From Rhizobium sp. Q54 (GTDB lineage: Bacteria > Pseudomonadota > Alphaproteobacteria > Reyranellales > Reyranellaceae), in contig CAMDOT010000042.1 in NCBI GenBank assembly GCA_945903635.1, forward strand, positions 1-33,363: a stretch of 33,363 nucleotides of DNA, given 5' to 3'. Below are positions 17,983 to 25,252 of the stretch, piece after piece; the first letter of the stretch is position 1, and each line of letters opens with the position of its first letter. Under the pieces are notes generated by a model. It saw nothing but the letters and a program-made list of their open reading frames with translations, was not told the DNA's origin and ran no database searches. A program made the position numbers and the translations under genes.

Positions 17983-18840
17983 ATGGCGATCGTCGAGACA
18001 GGGCCCATGCCGGCGGCGGCTGAAGAAGCCGCCGCGCGCAAGCCGGCGCGATCGACCTGGACACGGCTGAAACCCACGGTGCTGGCGCTGATCGTCCCGC
18101 TGCTGCTGCTGGCGTTCTGGCAGGTGGCGACGACGCAGCAATGGACCCGGCTGATCCCCACACCCTATGCCGTGGCCGAATGCATGGTCGACTTCGCCGT
18201 CGGCGGCATCTTCGACGACGCCTATTCGGGAACGCTGCTCTCGCATCTCCTGGCTTCGATGAGCCGCGTCTATGGCGGCTTCGCGCTGGCCGCCATGTTC
18301 GCGTTGCCGATCGGTCTGATGATCGGCCGCATGCCGTGGGCGCGCATGCTGCTCGACCCCTTCCTGCAAGTCATGCGACCGATCCCGGTGACCGCCTGGC
18401 TGCCGCTGTCGATGATCCTGTTCGGCTTGGGCGCCAAGTCGGCCTTCGCGTTGGTGTGTCTCGGCGCCTTCTATCCCATCCTGCTCAACACCGTGTTCGG
18501 CGTCCGCGCGGTCGATCCCAAGCTGTTCGAGGCGGCCGCCATGCTGGGCTGCCGCGGCAACGCCCAGTTCTACAAGGTCGTCCTGCCAGCAGCCGTGCCG
18601 TCGATCTTCACCGGGCTGCGGCTCGGCCTCGGCCTCGCCTGGTTCGTGATCGTGGTCGGCGAAATGACGGGTGTGCCGCAGGGCCTCGGCGCCGTGATCA
18701 TGGACGGCCGCACGCTGTCGCGCACCGAGTTGGTGATCTGCGGCATGATCGTGATCGGCCTGGCGGGCTATCTCTCCGACCGCGTGGTCGTGGCAACCGG
18801 CAACCGCCTGCTGCGCTGGAGCCCCAACCACCATGGCTGA
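17983..18840 (+). CDS. ABC transporter permease (SsuC/TauC type)
   Basis: This 285-residue inner-membrane protein has an Ala-rich cytosolic N-terminus and about six transmembrane segments, the first at VLALIVPLLLLAFWQVA. The EAA loop that contacts the ATPase reads EAAAMLGCRGNAQFYKVVLPAAVP, followed by IFTGLRLGLGLAW, a standard BPD_transp_1 feature. Ala/Gly-rich FALPIGLMIG and VMRPIPVTAWLPLSMILFGLG are typical of the nitrate/taurine family. It lies 12 bases after the binding-protein gene and overlaps the ATPase gene by eight bases. Confidence 0.93.
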   Translation: MAIVETGPMPAAAEEAAARKPARSTWTRLKPTVLALIVPLLLLAFWQVATTQQWTRLIPTPYAVAECMVDFAVGGIFDDAYSGTLLSHLLASMSRVYGGFALAAMFALPIGLMIGRMPWARMLLDPFLQVMRPIPVTAWLPLSMILFGLGAKSAFALVCLGAFYPILLNTVFGVRAVDPKLFEAAAMLGCRGNAQFYKVVLPAAVPSIFTGLRLGLGLAWFVIVVGEMTGVPQGLGAVIMDGRTLSRTELVICGMIVIGLAGYLSDRVVVATGNRLLRWSPNHHG

Positions 18841-19612
18841 GTCCGCGATCCCGATCGTCGAGATCAAGAGCGTGTCGAAGATCTTCCAGCTCCAGGATCA
18901 GAAGATCCACGCCCTCTCCGACGCCAATCTCTCGATCCACAAGGGCGAGTTCATCTGCCTGATCGGCGCCTCGGGCTGCGGCAAGTCCACCTTGCTGCGC
19001 ATCATCGCGGGCTTCGAACAGCCATCGGCCGGTGAGGCGCTGATGTGGGGCCGGCCGATCGTCGGGCCAGACCCGACTCGCGGCATGGTGTTCCAGGACT
19101 ACGCGCTGTTTCCCTGGCTGAACGTGCGCGCCAACATCGGCTTCGGTCCCGCGGCGCGCGGCCTGGGCGGCGCCGAGGTCAGGGACATCGTCGACAAGTT
19201 CATCGAACTGGTCGGCCTCGGCAAATTCGCCAACGCCTATCCACACCAGCTCTCCGGCGGCATGAAGCAGCGCGTGGCGATCGCCCGCGTGCTCGCCAAC
19301 GACGCCGAGCTGGTGCTGATGGACGAGCCCTTCGGCGCGCTCGACGCCATGACCCGCGAGCGGCTGCAGGACGAACTGCTGGAAATCTGGCAGCGCACCA
19401 AGCTCACGGTGGTGTTCGTCACCCATTCCGTCGAGGAAGCGATCTTCCTCGCCAACCGGGTGGTGGTGATGACGCCCGGCCCTGGCCGCATCGAAAGCGA
19501 CAACGCCCTCGACCTCCCGCGCCCGCGCGATGTCGCCAGTCCGGAATTCAATGCCATCCGCCGGGTGCTGGCGGCCAAGCTCCACAGCCATCACGCCAAA
19601 AAGGCCGCCTAG
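18833..19612 (+). CDS. ABC transporter ATP-binding protein (SsuB/TauB type)
   Basis: This 259-residue ATPase has all core motifs: Walker A GASGCGKSTLL, Q-loop VFQDYALFPW, signature LSGGMKQRVAIARVL, Walker B LVLMDEPFGALD and the switch His in VFVTHSVEEA. The AEVRDIVDKFIELVGLGKF and MTRERLQDELLEIWQRT phrases are typical of the nitrate/taurine importers. It overlaps the permease by eight bases and completes the cassette started at 17017. It is convergent with the GFA gene, with only six bases between stop codons. Confidence 0.95.
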   Translation: MAESAIPIVEIKSVSKIFQLQDQKIHALSDANLSIHKGEFICLIGASGCGKSTLLRIIAGFEQPSAGEALMWGRPIVGPDPTRGMVFQDYALFPWLNVRANIGFGPAARGLGGAEVRDIVDKFIELVGLGKFANAYPHQLSGGMKQRVAIARVLANDAELVLMDEPFGALDAMTRERLQDELLEIWQRTKLTVVFVTHSVEEAIFLANRVVVMTPGPGRIESDNALDLPRPRDVASPEFNAIRRVLAAKLHSHHAKKAA

Positions 19613-19618
19613 CCGCGG

Positions 19619-20014
19619 TCACTTAGGGCGGGCTTCCGGATGGACTGGTAGCGCGTCCCCAAGCCTGACCCACGAGAGCTGCGACCGGCCGTAGGTATGG
19701 TCGACCGGTGGCGCCTGCTCGGGATCCTCCAGGGAGCAAACCGTGACGTCGATCTTGTCGGAATGCCCCGTCGATTCGAACGTCAACGGTGTGCCGCAGG
19801 CCGCGCAAAAGGTCCGCGTCGCCCGCTCGGACGATCTGAAGCGCGCGGGCTCGCCCGCGACAAAGCGGAACGAGCCGGCCGGAACGCTGAACCAGGCGAC
19901 GAACGGCGCGCCGCTGATGCCGCGGCAGGTCAGGCAATGGCAGGCTGTCCTCTGCTGCGGGCTTGCTGCCGTCTCGTAGCGGACGGCGCCGCAATAACAT
20001 CCACCCTTGAGCAT
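19619..20014 (-). CDS. GFA (Mss4-fold, zinc-binding) family protein
   Basis: This 131-residue protein begins MLKGGCYCGAVRYE and contains CHCLTCRGISGAPF and FCAACGTPLTFES, giving the full Cys set of the GFA/CENP-V family, which binds two zincs. The family was named for glutathione-dependent formaldehyde activation, but most members have no proven reaction. The ATG at 20014 is favoured because the family normally starts just before GGCxCG and GGGAGAAG lies five bases upstream. An in-frame GTG at 20032 would instead overlap the upstream VOC stop. It is probably cotranscribed with the VOC gene. Confidence 0.9.
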   Translation of the reverse strand: MLKGGCYCGAVRYETAASPQQRTACHCLTCRGISGAPFVAWFSVPAGSFRFVAGEPARFRSSERATRTFCAACGTPLTFESTGHSDKIDVTVCSLEDPEQAPPVDHTYGRSQLSWVRLGDALPVHPEARPK

Positions 20015-20028
20015 CAGGACTTCTCCCG

Positions 20029-20400
20029 TCACTTCCCGCAGTAGGCTTCAATCCGATAACCATCGGGATCGATGACGAAGGCGGCGTAGTAATTCGGGCT
20101 GTAGTCGGCGCGCACGCCGGGCTTGCCGTTGTCCTTGCCGCCAGAGTTGAGGGCGGCGGCGTAGAACGCATCGACCGACTTGCGGTCCTTGGCGACGAAG
20201 CAGAAATGCAGGCCCGACTCCATATCCGGCTTCACAGGCTTCTTGGTCGCGCCCAGCCACAAGGCCACAGCCTTGTCGCCGTAACCCAGCGATCCCTCGC
20301 CGTCGCTCAGACGCGTGTAGCCGAGCGGTCCGAGTGCCGAGTCGTAGAATTTTCCCGCCCGCTTGATGTCGCTGACACCGATGGAAACATGGTCGAACAT
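20029..20400 (-). CDS. VOC family protein (glyoxalase-like)
   Basis: This 123-residue single-module VOC protein starts MFDHVSIGVSDIKRAGKFYD and ends AAFVIDPDGYRIEAYCGK, the usual beginning and end of the fold. The His in FDHVSI, a His in LHFCFVA and the Glu in RIEAYC occupy metal-ligand positions. Length matches stand-alone lactoylglutathione lyase-like or antibiotic-resistance-type VOC proteins, which act as dimers. The ATG at 20400 is preferred over an in-frame TTG six bases upstream, with AAAGGA as ribosome site. It is divergent from the CGNR gene over a region rich in repeated operator-like motifs and precedes the GFA gene. Confidence 0.9.
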   Translation of the reverse strand: MFDHVSIGVSDIKRAGKFYDSALGPLGYTRLSDGEGSLGYGDKAVALWLGATKKPVKPDMESGLHFCFVAKDRKSVDAFYAAALNSGGKDNGKPGVRADYSPNYYAAFVIDPDGYRIEAYCGK

Positions 20401-20421
20401 GGTCAAATCCTTTGTTAACTC

Positions 20422-20478
20422 TATAACTGGTTATATGGTTAATAGCAGACATCAACCTTGTCAACCGCTCAACCGGTT
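20422..20478. promoter_or_regulatory. Repeated palindromic motifs in the VOC/CGNR divergent promoter
   Basis: Palindrome TATAAC-TG-GTTATA spans 20422-20435 and includes AACTGGTT; the related perfect palindrome AACCGGTT is at 20471-20478, 46 bases further on. TCAACC occurs three times, at 20452, 20461 and 20469. The 92-base gap is distinctly AT-richer than its flanks. This looks like paired operator sites for one regulator controlling both genes, perhaps with autoregulation by the CGNR protein. Confidence 0.55.
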
Positions 20479-20492
20479 ACTAAGTCTGACGA

Positions 20493-21044
20493 ATGAATCG
20501 CCCTGATCTCTGCCTGGAATTCGTCAATACGCGCTATTGGCGGGGCCAGGCGGCGCCGACCGAGACCCTGACGGCGCCGGAAGAGCTGGCGGCCTGGGTG
20601 GCCGCCAATGGCGGGCCGAAATCGGGTAAGCCGACGACGCCCAGGGAATTCGACCGCGCGATCGAATTGCGCGAGAGCCTGCATCGCCTGTTCGATGCCC
20701 AGGCGCAGGCCAAGACTCCCGCCGCGCGCGATCTCGAAGCGCTCAATTCGGCGCTTTCGGCAGCACCTGCGCGCACGACGCTCAGGCGCGAACGCGGCGG
20801 CTATGGCTGGGATGTCGATGTGAAATCGGGAACGGCGCTCGCCTTGCTGGCGCCGGTCCTGTGGACAGCGGGCGATCTGCTGGCGGGGCCGCGACTCGAC
20901 CGCGTGCGCCGCTGCGCCAATCCCGAATGCGGCTGGCTGTTCCTCGACGACAGCCGCGCCGGCAAGCGGCGCTGGTGTTCCATGCAGAGCTGCGGCAACC
21001 GCGCCAAGGCGCGGCGGCACTATCACAAGAGCCGCGAGGAATAG
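20493..21044 (+). CDS. CGNR zinc-finger / ABATE domain protein
   Basis: This 183-residue protein has an N-terminal ABATE domain starting DLCLEFVNTRYWRG and a C-terminal CGNR zinc finger. The finger reads RRCANPECGWLFLDDSR then RRWCSMQSCGNRAKARRHYHK, with two CxxxxC pairs and the literal CGNR motif. These proteins are thought to be stress-responsive nucleic-acid-binding regulators. It is divergent from the VOC/GFA pair and so may control them. It ends shortly before a strong GC-rich terminator hairpin. Confidence 0.93.
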   Translation: MNRPDLCLEFVNTRYWRGQAAPTETLTAPEELAAWVAANGGPKSGKPTTPREFDRAIELRESLHRLFDAQAQAKTPAARDLEALNSALSAAPARTTLRRERGGYGWDVDVKSGTALALLAPVLWTAGDLLAGPRLDRVRRCANPECGWLFLDDSRAGKRRWCSMQSCGNRAKARRHYHKSREE

Positions 21045-21055
21045 CGGACAGTAAA

Positions 21056-21083
21056 AAGGGGGCCGCGTGGGCCCCCTTCTCAT
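21056..21083 (+). terminator. Rho-independent terminator after the CGNR gene
   Basis: The stem AAGGGGGCC (21056-21064) pairs perfectly with GGCCCCCTT (21070-21078) over a five-base loop. The downstream bases TCTCATT are only moderately T-rich. It starts 11 bases after the CGNR stop, so it is well placed to end that transcript. Confidence 0.8.
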
Positions 21084-21129
21084 TACTACTGCGCGGGCTC
21101 TCGCGCCTCAGAAGGCGCTGCCGCCCGCC

Positions 21130-21156
21130 AGTATTTTGCGCCTAGCGCAAAATACT
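21130..21156. terminator. Perfect 12-bp hairpin with the SCP2 stop codon as its loop
   Basis: The arms AGTATTTTGCGC (21130-21141) and GCGCAAAATACT (21145-21156) are exact reverse complements. The three loop bases 21142-21144 are the TAG stop of the reverse-strand SCP2 gene, so the arm 21145-21156 encodes its last four residues (SILR). It may end or stabilise transcripts from either side, although no classical T-tract follows. Confidence 0.6.
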
Positions 21157-21438
21157 TTGCAGTTTCATGGCGACGCCCATGTCGCCTTCGATCTTGAGCT
21201 TGCCGGTCATGAAAGCCGTCATGCCGTCGAGCTTGCCGCCGATCAGGTCGGAGAAGTCGCTGAAATCCATCTTGATGGTGCAGTCAGCCGCCTTGTCGTC
21301 GTTGCTGATGGCCGGCGGCGTCTGGTTGCCGTCGATGTGGACGACGCCCTGATCCGTGGCGAACTTCACGGAGTTTCCAAAGGCCGTCTTCTTCGACGCG
21401 CCTTCCTGCATCTTTGCGGTGATTTCCTGCAACGTCAT
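21142..21438 (-). CDS. SCP2 sterol-binding domain protein
   Basis: This 98-residue stand-alone SCP2 domain (MTLQEITAKMQEG...) has the family hallmarks: GVVHIDGNQTPPAISNDD, KAADCTIKMDFSDFSDLIGG and the C-terminal GKLKIEGDMGVAMKLQSIL. Such proteins bind lipids or acyl-CoA in a hydrophobic tunnel. GGGAG is found upstream of the ATG at 21438. It is divergent from the fatty acid-type catabolic operon starting at 21588 and shares a 149-base promoter region with it, including a palindrome, so it could carry that pathway's acyl intermediates. Its stop codon lies in the loop of a perfect hairpin. Confidence 0.93.
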   Translation of the reverse strand: MTLQEITAKMQEGASKKTAFGNSVKFATDQGVVHIDGNQTPPAISNDDKAADCTIKMDFSDFSDLIGGKLDGMTAFMTGKLKIEGDMGVAMKLQSILR

Positions 21439-21475
21439 GGCTTGCTCCCGGCTTTCGAAGGACTGTCCCGATTAC

Positions 21476-21497
21476 TTGACCTTTACGTAAACGTCAA
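21476..21497. promoter_or_regulatory. Palindromic operator between the SCP2 gene and the carboxylase operon
   Basis: A 22-base dyad has outer arms TTGAC and GTCAA, one unpaired base on each side, and the central perfect palindrome TTTACGTAAA. It lies 38 bases before the SCP2 start and 91 before the SDR start. From memory it resembles sites of the MerR-type regulator LiuR of branched-chain acyl-CoA catabolism in proteobacteria. No such regulator gene lies in the window, so that link is tentative. Confidence 0.65.
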
Positions 21498-21587
21498 CTA
21501 CAGCCCGAGCATCGAACCGCACATCACAAGAGGCTTTGATGCACGGGCCGCCGGCCGATAAGAGCCGGAGACAAACGCGGAGGAAAC

Positions 21588-22454
21588 ATGTCGTATCGCT
21601 CGGTCTTCAAACCGGGACTGTTTGAGGGCCAGACCGTGGTCGTCACCGGCGGCGGCAGCGGAATCGGGCGCTGCGCCGCGCATGAGATCGCGGCACTCGG
21701 CGCACATGTGGTGGTCACCGGCCGCAAGCCGGAAAAGCTCGACGTCGTGAAGGCCGAGATCGAGACATCGGGCGGCACCTGCGAGACCCACGCCTTCGAC
21801 ATTCGTGAAGAGGCCCAGGTGAAGGAGGCGGTCGAGAAGATCGTCGCCGCCAACGGCCGCATCGATGGCCTGTTCAACAATGCCGGTGGCCAATTCCCCT
21901 CGCCCGCTGCCTCGATGAGCGCCAAGGGCTTCGATGTCGTGGTGCGCAACAATCTCACCGGCGGCTTCATCGTCAGTCGCGAAATCTTTACGCAATCGAT
22001 GGAGAAGCATGGCGGTTCGATCGTCAACATGGCGGCCGACATGCGCAACGGCTTCCCCAACATGGCCCACACCGGCGCCGCGCGCGCGGGCATGGTGAAC
22101 CTCTCGATGACGCTCGCCCACGAATGGGCCTATGCCGGCGTGCGCGTGAATGCCGTGTCGCCGGGCTGGATCGCCTCGTCGGGCATGGACACCTACGAGG
22201 GCGAATTCAAGGAACGCATCCCCAAGCTGAAAGGTTACTGCCCGCTCGGCCGGCTCGGTACCGAGAGCGAAGTGTCGGCTGCGGTGTGCTTCCTTCTGAG
22301 CGATGCTTCGGCCTATATCACCGGCACGGAGATCCGCATCGACGGCGGCGTGCCACTCGGCAACCGCTCGATGGACCTCGTAGTCACCGACCGCTCCAAG
22401 CCCTTCAACGGCTTCCATCTCGCCACGACGCCCAAAGTACTGGGAGGCGAGTAG
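21588..22454 (+). CDS. SDR family oxidoreductase, peroxisomal trans-2-enoyl-CoA reductase (PECR)-like
   Basis: This 288-residue Rossmann-fold protein has TVVVTGGGSGIG for NADP(H) binding, the ADP-ribose TGRKPEKL, LFNNAGG and VNAVSPGW. The usual YxxxK is replaced: the region reads HTGAARAGMVNLSMTLAHEWA, which matches the PECR/2,4-dienoyl-CoA reductase branch (HSGAARAGV in human PECR, from memory). The late VCFLLSDASAYITGTEIRIDGG is also typical. The ATG follows GCGGAGGAAA. It is the first gene of the acyl-CoA catabolic operon; the next starts three bases after its stop. It would reduce or isomerise an enoyl- or dienoyl-CoA. AtuB/AtuG-like SDRs occupy this place in terpene clusters. Confidence 0.9.
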   Translation: MSYRSVFKPGLFEGQTVVVTGGGSGIGRCAAHEIAALGAHVVVTGRKPEKLDVVKAEIETSGGTCETHAFDIREEAQVKEAVEKIVAANGRIDGLFNNAGGQFPSPAASMSAKGFDVVVRNNLTGGFIVSREIFTQSMEKHGGSIVNMAADMRNGFPNMAHTGAARAGMVNLSMTLAHEWAYAGVRVNAVSPGWIASSGMDTYEGEFKERIPKLKGYCPLGRLGTESEVSAAVCFLLSDASAYITGTEIRIDGGVPLGNRSMDLVVTDRSKPFNGFHLATTPKVLGGE

Positions 22455-22457
22455 CCC

Positions 22458-24074
22458 ATGCCGATCCTAGAAAGCCAGATCGACGTCAACAGCGACGAAT
22501 TCAGGCGCAACCGCGAGAAGATGCTGGCGGCGATCCGGGAGTTCCGCGATGCCGAGGCTGTCGTCCAGGCCGCCACCGAGAAATCGCGCCCCCGCTTCGT
22601 CAAGCGCCGCCAGCTGATGCCGCGCGAGCGCATCGCGATGCTGCTCGATCGCGGCGCGCCATTCCTCGAACTGATGAGCCTCGCCGGCTACCGCATGTAC
22701 GACGACAAAGACGGCACCGGCGCGGGCGGTGGTGCGATCGCCGGCATCGGCTACGTGCAGGGCGTGCGCTGCATGGTGTCGGCCTCCAACAGCGCGGTGA
22801 AGGGCGGCACCATCTCGCCGTCGGGCCAGCGCAAGGGTCAGCGCATGCAGCAGGTCGTGATGGAGAACAAGCTGCCGCTCGTCTACCTGGTCGAATCGGG
22901 CGGCGCCAACCTGATGTACCAGGCCGAGATCTTCATTCCAGGTGGCCGCGGCTTCGCCAACCAGGCCCGCATGTCGGCACGTGGCATCCCGCAGGTGACC
23001 GTGGTGCACGGCTCCTCGACCGCGGGCGGCGCCTACCTTCCCGGTCTCTCCGACTACGTCATCATGGTGCGCAATCAGGCCAAGGTATTTTTGGCCGGCC
23101 CGCCGCTGCTTAAGGCCGCGACCGGCGAGATCGCGACCGACGAAGAGCTGGGTGGCGCGGAGATGCACGCCACGGTTTCGGGGGTCGCCGAGTGGATGGC
23201 CGAGAACGACGCCGATGGCATCCGCATGGCGCGCGACGTGATCGCCAAGTGGCACTGGAACGACAAGCTGCCGCCGCGTCGGGACAGGCCGTTCAAGGAG
23301 CCGCTCTATGACATCGGCGAGCTTTGCGGGGCCGTGCCGCCCTCGCACAAGGATCCCTACGACGTGCGCGAGGTGATCGCGCGCCTGGTCGATGGCTCGG
23401 ACTTCCTCGAATTCAAGGGTCTCTACGACCAGCAGACGATCTGCGGCTGGGCCGAGATCGAGGGCGAGCCGGTGGCCTTCATCGGCAACAACGGCCCGAT
23501 CACCACAAAGGGCTCGGTGAAAGCCGCGCAATTCATCCAGCTCTGCTGCCAACAGGGCACGCCGATCGTCTACCTGCAGAACACCACCGGGTACATGGTG
23601 GGCACCGAGGCCGAGCGCGGCGGCATCGTCAAGCACGGCTCCAAGATGATCCAGGCGGTGGCCAATGCGACGGTGCCGCAGATCACGGTCGTGATCGGCG
23701 GCAGCTTCGGCGCCGGCAACTACGGCATGTGCGGCCGCTCCTACGATCCCCGCTTCATCTTCGCCTGGCCCAACAGCCGCACCGCCGTCATGGGCGGCGA
23801 ACAGGCGGCCGGCGTGATGAAGACCGTGACCGAGCAGAAATTCCTGCGCGAAGGCAAGGAGCCTCCGACGGAGCAGATCGACAAGATGTTCAAGGGCATC
23901 GTCGACCAGTTCGAGCGCGAATCGACGGCACTCTACGGTACGGCGCATCTGTGGGACGACGGCATCATCGATCCGCGCGACACGCGCCGGGTGCTGGCTT
24001 TCACCCTCTCGATCGCCCGCGAGTCGCTCGTGCGGCCGCTCAACCCCATCACTTTCGGCGTTGCAAGGATGTAA
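22458..24074 (+). CDS. Acyl-CoA carboxylase carboxyltransferase beta subunit (geranyl-CoA/methylcrotonyl-CoA type)
   Basis: This 538-residue biotin-dependent carboxyltransferase transfers a carboxyl group from biotin to an alpha,beta-unsaturated acyl-CoA. Both crotonase-fold halves are present: YLVESGGANLMYQAEIF and GGAYLPGLSDYVIMV in the N half; FIGNNGPITTKGSVKAAQFI, TTGYMVGTEAERGGIVKHG and IGGSFGAGNYGMCGRSYDPRF in the C half. The phrases GGAYLPGLSDY and LAGPPLLKAATGEIATDEELGGAEMHA look like geranyl-CoA carboxylase beta subunits (AtuC), whereas methylcrotonyl-CoA carboxylase usually has GGAYVPAMSDE, from memory. Its partner alpha subunit is at 27239. It sits second in the operon. Substrate assignment is tentative. 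Confidence 0.93.
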   Translation: MPILESQIDVNSDEFRRNREKMLAAIREFRDAEAVVQAATEKSRPRFVKRRQLMPRERIAMLLDRGAPFLELMSLAGYRMYDDKDGTGAGGGAIAGIGYVQGVRCMVSASNSAVKGGTISPSGQRKGQRMQQVVMENKLPLVYLVESGGANLMYQAEIFIPGGRGFANQARMSARGIPQVTVVHGSSTAGGAYLPGLSDYVIMVRNQAKVFLAGPPLLKAATGEIATDEELGGAEMHATVSGVAEWMAENDADGIRMARDVIAKWHWNDKLPPRRDRPFKEPLYDIGELCGAVPPSHKDPYDVREVIARLVDGSDFLEFKGLYDQQTICGWAEIEGEPVAFIGNNGPITTKGSVKAAQFIQLCCQQGTPIVYLQNTTGYMVGTEAERGGIVKHGSKMIQAVANATVPQITVVIGGSFGAGNYGMCGRSYDPRFIFAWPNSRTAVMGGEQAAGVMKTVTEQKFLREGKEPPTEQIDKMFKGIVDQFERESTALYGTAHLWDDGIIDPRDTRRVLAFTLSIARESLVRPLNPITFGVARM

Positions 24075-24078
24075 CGAG

Positions 24079-25239
24079 ATGAAGTTCACGCCCGAACATC
24101 AGGCGCTGCGGCAGACCTGGAAGACGCTGATCGAGCGCGAGGTCAATCCATACGTCGACGAATGGGAGGCCGAGGGCCAGTTTCCCGCCCATGAGCTGTT
24201 CAAGAAGATGGGCAATGCCGGTCTGCTGGGCGTCGACAAGCCGGTGCAGTTCGGCGGCTCGGGCCTCGACTTCTCCTACGCCATGATGTGCGCCGAATCA
24301 CTGGGCCTGGTGAACGGCGGATCGATCCCGATGGCAACGGGCGTGCAGATCTCGATGGCGACACCGGCGCTCGCGCGCTACGGCAGCGACGAGTTGCGTC
24401 AGGAGTTTCTGGCGCCCGCGATCAGCGGCGACTATGTGGCCTGCCTCGGGGTGTCGGAGACCGGCGCCGGCTCCGACGTGGCCTCGATCAAGACCACCGC
24501 CAACCGGGTCGGCGGCGACTGGGTGATCAACGGCGGCAAGATGTGGACGACCAACGGCGCCCAGGCCGACTGGATGTGCCTGCTGGCCAACACCGGCGAC
24601 GGCCAGGCGCACAAGAACAAGTCGCTGATCGTCGTGCCGATGAAGACCAAGGGCATCACCATCGCCAAGAAGCTCAACAAGCTCGGCATGCGCGCCTCCG
24701 ATACGGTGCAGACCTTCTTCGACAATGTGAAGGTGCCGGTGCGCAACACGATCGGTCAGCCGGGCTCGGGCTTCATCTACCAGATGCAGCAATTCCAGGA
24801 GGAGCGGCTGTGGGCGGGCGCCGGTTCGCTCATGACCTGCGAACGGCTGATCAACGCCACCATCGATTACACGCGCGAGCGCAAGGTGTTCGGCAAACCG
24901 CTGCTCGACAACCAGGTCGTCCATTTCCGCCTGGCCGAGCTCAAGAGCGAGGTCGAGGCACTGCGCTCCATCGTCTACCGCGCCTGCGAGGACTATCTCG
25001 CCGGCAAGGACGTCACCATGCTGGCCTCGATGGGCAAGCTGAAGGCGGGCCGGCTCCGCCGCGAGGTCTCCGACTCCTGCCTGCAGTACTGGGGCGGCGC
25101 GGGCTACCTCTGGGACAATCCCGTGGCGCGCAGCTATCGCGACGGAAGGCTGGGCTCGATCGGCGGTGGCGCCGACGAGGTTATGCTGCAGATCATTTCG
25201 AAGCTGATGGGCACTCTCCCCCGTCTCGGAAATCGGTGA
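24079..25239 (+). CDS. Acyl-CoA dehydrogenase (AtuD/citronellyl-CoA dehydrogenase-like), copy 1
   Basis: This 386-residue FAD enzyme starts MKFTPEHQALRQTWKTL and has the family signature ACLGVSETGAGSDVASIKTT and the C-terminal signature QYWGGAGYLWDNPVARSYRD. At the usual catalytic Glu site near the C-terminus it has SIGGGADEV, with Gly instead. A Glu in QEERLWAG (E242) lies where isovaleryl-CoA dehydrogenase keeps its base (E254), as in dehydrogenases for branched substrates. DEWEAEGQFPAHELFKK resembles citronellyl-CoA dehydrogenase AtuD, from memory. The ATG at 24079 is four bases after the carboxyltransferase stop. A second copy of the same length follows 13 bases downstream. Confidence 0.92.
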   Translation: MKFTPEHQALRQTWKTLIEREVNPYVDEWEAEGQFPAHELFKKMGNAGLLGVDKPVQFGGSGLDFSYAMMCAESLGLVNGGSIPMATGVQISMATPALARYGSDELRQEFLAPAISGDYVACLGVSETGAGSDVASIKTTANRVGGDWVINGGKMWTTNGAQADWMCLLANTGDGQAHKNKSLIVVPMKTKGITIAKKLNKLGMRASDTVQTFFDNVKVPVRNTIGQPGSGFIYQMQQFQEERLWAGAGSLMTCERLINATIDYTRERKVFGKPLLDNQVVHFRLAELKSEVEALRSIVYRACEDYLAGKDVTMLASMGKLKAGRLRREVSDSCLQYWGGAGYLWDNPVARSYRDGRLGSIGGGADEVMLQIISKLMGTLPRLGNR

Positions 25240-25252
25240 GGGGAATCGTTAG

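Noticed and set aside
17014..18867. A 617-codon reverse open frame across the ABC binding protein and permease genes
   Set aside because: It is His/Asp/Arg-rich low-information sequence opposite two well-conserved genes.
22467..24089. A 540-codon reverse open frame covering the whole carboxyltransferase gene
   Set aside because: Composition is typical of antisense shadow translation in GC-rich DNA, and the forward frame has all family motifs.
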